The notes under the pieces are model-generated. The model saw only the letters and a list, made by a program, of their open reading frames with translations, did not search any database and was not told where the DNA came from. A stretch of 8,478 nt of DNA from Pseudothermotoga sp. (GTDB taxonomy: Bacteria; Thermotogota; Thermotogae; Thermotogales; DSM-5069), in NCBI GenBank assembly GCA_028276125.1, contig JAPYWY010000056.1, positions 1 through 8,478 of the forward strand, written 5' to 3'. The position numbers and the translations under genes are program-made. Of this stretch, positions 1 through 5,473 are shown one piece after another (position 1 is the first letter of the stretch; the number at the start of each line of letters is the position of its first letter).

Positions 1-1121
1 ACAGACACCGCTATGAGAACAACCGTGGGTGTCACTGCTGTTTGAATCGATCCTATGCTCGCTATGATCCTGGATAGTCCAAAACCTGCCGCGATGCCGA
101 GCAGTCCCGCCACGAAGGTGAGCACGATAGATTCGAGCAGGAACTGGAGCAGAATGTGTCTTCTACTGGCTCCGATGGCTTTTCTGACACCTATCTCTCT
201 GGTCCTTTCCGTGACCGTGACGAGCATTATGTTCATGATACCTATACCGCCGACCAGCAGAGAAATGCCAGCAATGCTACCGAGCATGAAGCTGAGCATG
301 GCCATGGTTTGATTGATCGTCTCGAGCAGTGCGTCCTGACTGACTATACGATACCTATCTTCGTTTTGAAACTTCTCGAACAAGACAGAATCTATCTCAG
401 AAACCGCTTGACTTGCCATGTTCTCTGAAATTGCTTGAGCGACTATCATCGATACGTTCTTGCGTCTGAAGAGCCTGTTCTCCGCCGAAGCGAACGGTAC
501 TAAGATCGATCTGTCGGGATTTAGAAAGAGTAGATTTCCACTCTTTTCGAGCACTCCTATCACGACGTAAGTTTGTCTGATCGAACCACTCGTGATCCTT
601 ATGGTCTGTCCAAGGGCATCCCCGTTCGGAAACAGTTCATCGGCCACTTCCTTTCCGACCACCGCCACACGTCGTTTAGCCTTCTCGTCGGATTCGTCGA
701 AAAACTCACCCTGAGAGAGCTTAACGTTTATCATGTCGAACAACGTTGATCTTGCGGCCATGATTGTCGCCATGCTGTTCTGACGTTCGTACTGAACGAT
801 GAAGTTTCCCTGCTGAATGGGCGTGACGTACTTGACGGAAGGACAGAGTTGAGCTATCCTGTCTGCATCTTCCTTTTCGAGAACTTCCGTGAGTGCTGTG
901 GCGGCACGTCCACCCGTGCCCCTGGTGAAGCCCGGCGAGACGAGTATGAGGTTCGAACCTATGGAGGTCAGAGACTGTCTGATGCTCCTGCTCGTACCCT
1001 CTGCTACGGAGACGACGCCTATGACGGCCGCGACGCCTATGATGATTCCTATCATGGACAAGGCCGTGCGAAGTTTGTTGTGGGCGATCGAACGAAAGGC
1101 TTCTTTGAGCATGTCAAGCAT
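1..1121 (-). CDS. MacB-type ABC transporter permease (FtsX family), 3' end beyond window
   Basis: Inner membrane permease of a MacAB-like efflux ABC transporter. No stop codon occurs before base 1, so 373 residues are visible; related stand-alone MacB permeases are about 400 residues, so only the end of the last helix should be missing. Visible layout: short cytoplasmic start, TM1 about residues 20-40 (LSMIGIIIGVAAVIGVV), a large periplasmic domain about 41-272 (MacB_PCD type), TM2 about 275-300 (GISLLVGGIGIMNIMLV), the conserved cytoplasmic coupling motif ERTREIGVRKAIGA at 305-318, TM3 about 322-348, and the beginning of TM4 at the edge. The ATG at 1121 is chosen because GAGGTGA lies 6 nt upstream (1128-1134). 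It overlaps the ATPase gene by 8 nt, which suggests translational coupling. A second in-frame ATG at 1112 has poor ribosome-binding-site spacing. Family assignment is secure; substrate is unknown (macrolides, lipids, peptides and siderophores are all exported by relatives). Confidence 0.93.
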   Translation of the reverse strand, partial: MLDMLKEAFRSIAHNKLRTALSMIGIIIGVAAVIGVVSVAEGTSRSIRQSLTSIGSNLILVSPGFTRGTGGRAATALTEVLEKEDADRIAQLCPSVKYVTPIQQGNFIVQYERQNSMATIMAARSTLFDMINVKLSQGEFFDESDEKAKRRVAVVGKEVADELFPNGDALGQTIRITSGSIRQTYVVIGVLEKSGNLLFLNPDRSILVPFASAENRLFRRKNVSMIVAQAISENMASQAVSEIDSVLFEKFQNEDRYRIVSQDALLETINQTMAMLSFMLGSIAGISLLVGGIGIMNIMLVTVTERTREIGVRKAIGASRRHILLQFLLESIVLTFVAGLLGIAAGFGLSRIIASIGSIQTAVTPTVVLIAVS

Positions 1122-1806
1122 GCACGTTCACCTCTTCACTGACGATCTTTCCATCGCGCATGCGAACGATTCGACCAGCATGTTTTGCAACCTCGGGATC
1201 GTGCGTGACTATGATGATCGTCTGTCCTCTCTCGTTCAGCTCAGAGAAGATCTTCAAGATCTCTTCTCCACTCTTCGAGTCGAGATTACCAGTTGGTTCG
1301 TCCGCGAGCAATACCATTGGATCGTTCGCGAGCGCCCTGGCTATCGCGACCTTTTGCATTTGCCCACCCGAAAGTTGCGTCGGTCTATGGTGTAGCCTAT
1401 CCCCGAGGCCAACCAATTCGAGCAACTCTTTCGCCTTCTTTCGTCTTGCTGATTTTGGAACACCAGCGTAGATCATGGGTAACTCGACATTTTCGAGTGC
1501 GGTGAGACGAGGAAGCAAGTTGAACTGCTGGAACACGAATCCGACCATCTTGTTCCTTATCTTCGCAAGCTGTGAGTCGTTCAGTTTGGAAACCGGCGTC
1601 GAGGCGATGTATATCTCGCCTTCGGTGGGTTTGTCCAAACACCCCATCAAATGTAGCAGCGTGGTTTTACCGCTTCCGGAAGGTCCCATCACGATCAAAA
1701 ACTCGCCCTCTTCGACAACGAGGCTCACACCATCGAGAGCCCTGACTTCGTTGTCACCCATTCTGTATATCTTCTTGACGTTCTCGACCTTTATGATCTC
1801 CGCCAC
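1114..1806 (-). CDS. MacB-type ABC transporter ATP-binding protein
   Basis: Cytoplasmic ATPase that powers the adjacent permease. All nucleotide-binding motifs are present; numbering here is from the upstream ATG at 1836, so subtract 10 for the chosen start. Walker A GPSGSGKT is at 51-58, the Q-loop FQQFN at about 102-106, signature LSGGQ at 155-159, Walker B MVLLADE at 174-180 with catalytic Glu180, D-loop NLDSKS, and switch His212 in VTHD. The LolD/MacB subfamily is indicated by the opening (KVENVKKIYRMGD), LDGVSL and the FNLLPRLTALENVELP stretch. The signature continues LSGGQMQKVAIARA where relatives usually have LSGGQQQRVAIARA. The GTG at 1806 is preferred (230 residues): GAGGTGG lies 5 nt upstream and the start falls 10 nt after the adaptor stop. 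The ATG at 1836 would give 240 residues, but it has no visible ribosome binding site and would overlap the adaptor gene by 20 nt. In E. coli MacB the ATPase and permease are fused; here they are separate. Confidence 0.95.
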   Translation of the reverse strand: MAEIIKVENVKKIYRMGDNEVRALDGVSLVVEEGEFLIVMGPSGSGKTTLLHLMGCLDKPTEGEIYIASTPVSKLNDSQLAKIRNKMVGFVFQQFNLLPRLTALENVELPMIYAGVPKSARRKKAKELLELVGLGDRLHHRPTQLSGGQMQKVAIARALANDPMVLLADEPTGNLDSKSGEEILKIFSELNERGQTIIIVTHDPEVAKHAGRIVRMRDGKIVSEEVNVHA

Positions 1807-1811
1807 GCGGT

Positions 1812-1818
1812 CCACCTC
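1812..1818 (-). promoter_or_regulatory. Ribosome binding site that decides the ATPase start
   Basis: On the minus strand this reads GAGGTGG, overlapping the adaptor's TGA stop and ending 5 nt before a GTG codon at 1806-1804. The alternative ATG at 1836 has no purine-rich element upstream. The overlap of this site with the adaptor stop codon fits coupled translation. Confidence 0.6.
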
Positions 1819-2947
1819 ACGGTCTGAAGAAAACATTGGGCATCTGCTGAGTTCTGTTCGTCGTGGTTGTGGTTGTTCTGCCTGTCACGAGCACCACTTC
1901 GCCTTCTTGAAGGCCGCTGACAACCTCGTAGAAGTTGTTCGTTCTCACTCCGACGCTTATCTCCCTCTCCTCCGTGGAACCGTCCGACTTCTTCACGGTG
2001 ACATAAGCCTTTCCTGAACTGAACTTCACCGCATTGATCGGCACGGCCAGAACGTTTTCCTTGCTCATCGTGACGATGTTCACTTCGCAAGAGAGTCCAG
2101 GTATGATCCTGGTGCTCTGATTCTGCGAGCTACTCTGCAGCTGTCTCTGAGGCATTTGTGCCAAGTTACCTTGAGTTCGAAGCTGTTGCAATCTTTGCTG
2201 GAACTGAGTCTGATCGATTCCAGCTTGACTCAGTCTGCTTCTCAACTGTGGAACATCCACGCCCAACAGGTCGAGTTCTATGGGTACAACGACAATGCCT
2301 TGAGATGTTTGTGCCTCACTCGAAATGTACGTTACCCTTGCTCCAACTGCGAGACCCTCTATCGCGTCGAAACTGACCGTCGCAGCTTGTCCCAGGGCGA
2401 TCCTCGAATAGTCCACTTCGTCCACGGAGGCGGAGACGTAGAGTTTTTCGAGGTTCACGACCCTGGCGATGGTTTTTCCAGAACTTATCAGATCACCTTG
2501 CTTGACATCGATGGAACTGACCACACCGCTGATGGGACTGACCAGTTTGCAGTTCTCGAGATCCCTCTTGGCCAGTTCGAGTTCGATTTCACGTTGTTGG
2601 ATCAAAAGTTTTGAACCAGAGTTCTTCGCCGTTTCGTAGTTCTGAAGGGCTCTGATGTAAGCGAGTCTGTACTCCGTATCGTCGAGCTCCAAGATCACAT
2701 CTTTCGCGTTGACGTTGTCACCTTTCGATACGTTCACTTTCTTCACGATTCCAGAAACGAGCGATTTGATGTCTGCATACTCCCTTGCCTGGACCGTTCC
2801 TGAGAGCGTTATCGTGTTTGTCAAGTTCGTTTTCGAAACCACGTATTCACTCACTTGAACGGTGTTGGTCTGTGTGGTGTTTCTGCTACACGAAGTGAAG
2901 ATCAGAATTATTAACGACACGATGACTAACCAACGTGTTCTGCGCAC
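1817..2947 (-). CDS. MacA/HlyD-like efflux periplasmic adaptor, predicted lipoprotein
   Basis: Membrane fusion protein linking the inner membrane ABC transporter to the TolC-like channel; 376 residues. The N-terminus is a lipoprotein signal: MRRTR, a hydrophobic stretch, then FTSC with Cys20 as the lipidated residue and Ser at +2. The first half of the lipoyl/biotinyl-like domain (SGIVKKVNVSKGDNV) is at about 60-90, a short alpha-hairpin at about 91-135, the second lipoyl half (SPISGVVSSIDVKQGD) at about 137-165, a beta-barrel domain at about 170-295, and a membrane-proximal domain at about 297-356. A Gln-rich, helix-prone insertion at about 230-280 splits the beta-barrel strand pair between PIELD and IIPGLSCEV. 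The C-terminus has six Thr in a row (358-363). The start is GTG at 2947, 7 nt after AGGAGGTG. It lies 2 nt downstream of the outer membrane protein gene and 10 nt before the ATPase. The family is clear; MacA-like is inferred from the MacB partners. Confidence 0.92.
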   Translation of the reverse strand: MRRTRWLVIVSLIILIFTSCSRNTTQTNTVQVSEYVVSKTNLTNTITLSGTVQAREYADIKSLVSGIVKKVNVSKGDNVNAKDVILELDDTEYRLAYIRALQNYETAKNSGSKLLIQQREIELELAKRDLENCKLVSPISGVVSSIDVKQGDLISSGKTIARVVNLEKLYVSASVDEVDYSRIALGQAATVSFDAIEGLAVGARVTYISSEAQTSQGIVVVPIELDLLGVDVPQLRSRLSQAGIDQTQFQQRLQQLRTQGNLAQMPQRQLQSSSQNQSTRIIPGLSCEVNIVTMSKENVLAVPINAVKFSSGKAYVTVKKSDGSTEEREISVGVRTNNFYEVVSGLQEGEVVLVTGRTTTTTTNRTQQMPNVFFRP

Positions 2948-2949
2948 GC

Positions 2950-4260
2950 TCAGACACCTCCTGAAATTTCGACCAAGTCGATCCCGAGGATCATCAACAG
3001 ATTCACCTTGCTCATGAGAAGGTCGAACTCGGCTTTGAACAACTCGAGTTCAGCTTCCTCGACGTCCAGCTGGGCCGTCTCGAAGTCTTGCGGGGAGATG
3101 AACTCTTTCTTCTTACTCAGTCTGTCCAGGTTCATCTTCTTCAGCTCCAAATCGAGTTCGGCGACCTGCTTGGAGATCTCAGCGATCCTTATAGATGCGT
3201 ACGAATCTTTCACGGCTTTCTCCAAACTGCGCAGTTTCTCTTCGTAGCTCGCGCGTTGCAGGTTCAACTTGTCTTGAGCGGTCTTGTAACTGTACGACCT
3301 TTCGCCCCTGTCGATCAAGTTGTAACTGAAGGAAAAGCCGAGCGAGACGGAATAACCATCCTCCTTGTATGTCATCCCTGCGCTCAAAATTGGATTCGGC
3401 AACCACGTTTGATAAGCCCTCTCACTCTGCTTTCTAGCGATCTCCAAGGCTATGTAAGAAGCTTGAACATCGTAGCGCGCCTTGACGGCTTCGATCGCTT
3501 CTTGTTCAATCGGAAGTTTGGATGTCAGTTCATGTAGGCGCTTCATCATCGTGTCCAGAACGGTCTGAGGATAGTCCTTCGAAACACTGAATCTCGCCTG
3601 AGTGATCTTTTCCAGTTGCAAGACAAGGTTCTGCAGTTGCTTTTGCGCGTTCACAATGTCCTCGAGCGCGGCGCTGCCCACCTCGTAAGCTTTTCTCAGT
3701 TCTTCCACCTGTGCGCTCAGAAGTTGAAGCCTTCTGGAGGCGATCTGAAGTTTGTCGGTGTAATAGAAACTGTTGAACACGTCATTCGCCACGTTCACAA
3801 AGACGTTGTTCTTCGCCGACAGAAGCTTCCAGCTCACATCGAAGAGGTTCCTCTGGTTTTGCAGCTGATCCAGATCGAAGTTTGAAAACAGGCTCCTCGA
3901 AACGGAGAAGGTCCAACCGGAGTCGCTCCACTTGTCGTTGGAAGACGTGTACTGCCAGCTGTTGGAGATGGAGAAGTTGAACCCAGCGACGTTTGAAAAA
4001 GTTATTGAGAACGGCACCTTGACGGTGTACGTCACCGTGTTCTCCGAGATCGACGTGTTGAAACTGAACTTGTCTAAGGAAACGTAAGGTATGAATATAT
4101 TTTTGTCTTTTTGACTTTGAAAGACCGCTTCCTCGTAAGAGAGTTTCGCCGAGAGATAGTTCACGTCCGTTTCTAATCTCTTTTGAACCTCGTTGAAAAA
4201 GGAGGCCAACACGAGCACGGGCAACGGCAACAGCAAAAGCAAGAGAACTTTCTTGATCAT
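2950..4260 (-). CDS. TolC-family outer membrane efflux protein (OEP)
   Basis: Predicted outer membrane channel of the efflux system; 436 residues, the usual TolC-family size. A Sec signal peptide is clear: MIKK, a Leu-rich core, then VLAS with likely cleavage after about residue 20. The two-fold TolC repeat is visible. The first half has helix, a beta-rich block at about 57-125 with alternating aromatic and small residues, then long helices carrying the equatorial motif YEVGSAALEDIVNAQ (192-206). The second half has helix, a short beta block at about 288-316 (ILSAGMTYKEDGYSVSLGFSFSY is its core), and helices ending with a degenerate equatorial motif ISPQDFETAQ (388-397). The first beta block is long enough for about four strands, more than the canonical two. 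ATG at 4260 is preceded by GGAGA at 10 nt. It lies 6 nt after the short TolC-like gene and 2 nt before the adaptor, so channel and adaptor should be made together. Confidence 0.9.
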   Translation of the reverse strand: MIKKVLLLLLLPLPVLVLASFFNEVQKRLETDVNYLSAKLSYEEAVFQSQKDKNIFIPYVSLDKFSFNTSISENTVTYTVKVPFSITFSNVAGFNFSISNSWQYTSSNDKWSDSGWTFSVSRSLFSNFDLDQLQNQRNLFDVSWKLLSAKNNVFVNVANDVFNSFYYTDKLQIASRRLQLLSAQVEELRKAYEVGSAALEDIVNAQKQLQNLVLQLEKITQARFSVSKDYPQTVLDTMMKRLHELTSKLPIEQEAIEAVKARYDVQASYIALEIARKQSERAYQTWLPNPILSAGMTYKEDGYSVSLGFSFSYNLIDRGERSYSYKTAQDKLNLQRASYEEKLRSLEKAVKDSYASIRIAEISKQVAELDLELKKMNLDRLSKKKEFISPQDFETAQLDVEEAELELFKAEFDLLMSKVNLLMILGIDLVEISGGV

Positions 4261-4266
4261 GGTTCA

Positions 4267-5277
4267 TCACTCTCCAAGGATCGTTGAAAGGACCTTGGAG
4301 AAATCTTGCTCGGTATCGATGTAAACGGCACACACGTTCTTCAAAAGGGATTTCAGCTGTGTCAAGAAAGTCTTCCGCGCGTTCACGTGGGCAAGTTTTG
4401 CGTTCAGAACGTCTCTCTCAGAAGCCACACCAGCTGCGAAGTTCTTCTGAACAGTGTCGAGCTGAAGCTTTGTAACCTCTATCTTTTCCATCTGTGCCTG
4501 GATCGACTTGATGGTATTTTGGATTGTTTGAAGCTGGTTCTCGTAGGATTTTCTCAGCGACTGCAAGTAAGATTGAACGTCGGCTTGAGCTTTTTTGAGA
4601 TTCCTCTCGTAATAACTCTTCGTGTACTGAGAGGGGTTGACCAAACCGTCGAGATCCATCTGTGCGATTTGAACGTTCAGTCTGGCCATCGCCAGCGTTA
4701 GGGATTTATCCATCAACTGATCGACCGTGGGCAGGGAAAAATTCAAATTCACCTTCGTCGGTTCCTCCACCTTGACGTTCGCACCCATGAGGGCTTCGAA
4801 GTCCCGCTTCGCCTGTTCGAAAGACAGCTTCGCAGCGTCGAAATCCTTGCTCGCCTCGATGAGTGTGGCACTCGCGTTCTTCAAATCTTGAAGCGTTCCA
4901 ACGCCTTTGTCGTAAAGGTCCTTCTTTTCTCTGTGATCGATCTGGGCGATCTGCAAATTCAGCTGTGCTGTTTCGACACTGAGCTGAGCTTCCACCACTG
5001 CAAAATACGTGTCGATGAAATCGTTAACGAAGCTCTTCAGAGATTCTCTGTGGGAATTGTCGGACTTCAGCTTCGAAAGTTGTGCGGAAAGTTCTTGTCG
5101 TTTGTTCTTCGCCTCGAGCAACGCCTTTTGATAGTCATCCTCCGCTTGTTGGCGATCTAACGTGAGTTTCAAATACGCCGGGCTGTTGTTCTTGAAGCTT
5201 TCCAAAGCGTCCGTGACACCTGCGAAGATCGAATAGGCCAACACCAAGATCAAGCTTAAAACGACGTATCGCCTCAT
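4267..5277 (-). CDS. Short TolC-like alpha-helical exported protein, apparently lacking barrel strands
   Basis: First gene of the efflux operon; 336 residues from the chosen ATG. It has a signal peptide (MRRYVVLSLILVLAYSIFAG) and is otherwise almost entirely helical coiled coil. Both TolC-family repeat signatures are present: LYDKGVGTLQDLKNAS at about 121-136 and NFAAGVASERDVLNAK at about 279-294, each in the place where TolC has its equatorial [FY]xxG...DxLxA motif. Where TolC-family proteins have beta strands between the first two helices of each half, this protein has only hydrophilic linkers, about 60-82 (Lys/Gln/Asp-rich) and about 211-224 (LVNPSQYTKSYYE). It should therefore form or line an alpha-barrel without a membrane beta-barrel. 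ATG at 5277 is chosen because GGGAGGG ends 6 nt upstream; an in-frame TTG at 5283 abuts that site and is an unlikely start. The OEP-superfamily relation is well supported; the role is inference: a periplasmic extension or companion of the full-length channel. Confidence 0.85.
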   Translation of the reverse strand: MRRYVVLSLILVLAYSIFAGVTDALESFKNNSPAYLKLTLDRQQAEDDYQKALLEAKNKRQELSAQLSKLKSDNSHRESLKSFVNDFIDTYFAVVEAQLSVETAQLNLQIAQIDHREKKDLYDKGVGTLQDLKNASATLIEASKDFDAAKLSFEQAKRDFEALMGANVKVEEPTKVNLNFSLPTVDQLMDKSLTLAMARLNVQIAQMDLDGLVNPSQYTKSYYERNLKKAQADVQSYLQSLRKSYENQLQTIQNTIKSIQAQMEKIEVTKLQLDTVQKNFAAGVASERDVLNAKLAHVNARKTFLTQLKSLLKNVCAVYIDTEQDFSKVLSTILGE

Positions 5278-5283
5278 GCGCAA

Positions 5284-5290
5284 CCCTCCC
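5284..5290 (-). promoter_or_regulatory. Ribosome binding site that decides the start of the short TolC-like gene
   Basis: The minus strand reads GGGAGGG, followed by 6 nt and then ATG at 5277. A TTG codon at 5283 is in frame but directly touches the element, too close for initiation. The ATG is therefore preferred. Confidence 0.65.
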
Positions 5291-5331
5291 TTTTCACTGA
5301 TATCTTAGACTTAGGATTTGAAGAAATCACT

Positions 5332-5353
5332 GAGTTCTAATGGAATTCTAATG
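5332..5353 (-). repeat. Two abutting 11-bp direct repeats upstream of the efflux operon (candidate operator)
   Basis: On the plus strand GAGTTCTAATG (5332-5342) is immediately followed by GAATTCTAATG (5343-5353), differing at one base. On the transcribed strand this is CATTAGAATTC then CATTAGAACTC. The 11-bp period puts both copies on the same DNA face, the arrangement bound by OmpR/PhoB-type response regulators. The pair lies 55-76 bp upstream of the first operon start. Use as an operator is inference; no regulator gene is in the window. Confidence 0.45.
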
Positions 5354-5376
5354 TATTTTCTCATCTGGACATTCAA
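5348..5376 (-). promoter_or_regulatory. Possible promoter of the efflux operon (weak)
   Basis: The 150-bp gap between the MCP terminator and the first efflux gene must hold the operon promoter if the terminator is efficient. The best -35 candidate is TTGAAT at 5376-5371 on the minus strand. Possible -10 hexamers follow: TACATT at 15 bp, CATTAG at 17 bp, and the better match TAGAAT at a poor spacing of 20 bp. None is convincing. The candidates overlap the 11-bp direct repeats, which would fit regulation by a bound protein. Confidence 0.25.
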
Positions 5377-5381
5377 AGATC

Positions 5382-5394
5382 TCGAACGATTCGA
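5382..5394. repeat. 13-bp perfect inverted repeat TCGAA-CGA-TTCGA
   Basis: Two 5-bp arms flank a 3-bp centre. The repeat lies just upstream of the weak -35 candidate of the efflux operon and downstream of the MCP terminator. It is too short and too compact to be a terminator and could be a dimeric regulator site. A 10-bp palindrome can also arise by chance, so confidence is low. Confidence 0.3.
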
Positions 5395-5433
5395 AAGAAA
5401 TTTCCAGCTGTGATGGCAGTTCGATGAGCCAAC

Positions 5434-5458
5434 AAAAAACGGGCCCATGTGGGCCCGT
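5434..5458 (-). terminator. Rho-independent terminator of the chemoreceptor gene
   Basis: On the minus strand an 8-bp perfect GC-rich stem, ACGGGCCC and GGGCCCGT, encloses a 4-nt loop and runs directly into a T tract (TTTTTT, 5439-5434). It begins 15 nt after the MCP stop codon. No T tract follows on the plus strand, so it acts in one direction. It separates the MCP from the efflux operon, meaning the two are probably transcribed independently. Confidence 0.93.
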
Positions 5459-5473
5459 CTGGATGTGTTCTGC

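Noticed and set aside
849..1395. Two overlapping plus-strand frames antisense to the permease and ATPase starts
   Set aside because: The minus strand here encodes TM1 of the permease and the ATPase C-terminus without interruption, and no ribosome binding site supports the plus frames.
1114..1836. ATPase start at ATG 1836
   Set aside because: It has no upstream purine-rich site and adds ten non-conserved residues; the GTG at 1806 has GAGGTGG at good spacing. It remains possible.
1475..2017. A plus-strand open frame of 180 codons across the ATPase and adaptor genes
   Set aside because: It is antisense to two strongly supported genes with complete motifs and has no start signal.
3782..4333. 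A minus-strand frame of 183 codons overlapping both TolC-like genes
   Set aside because: It is out of frame with two genes that have signal peptides and repeats; its translation is low-complexity Arg/Leu/Gln-rich, typical of a shifted frame.
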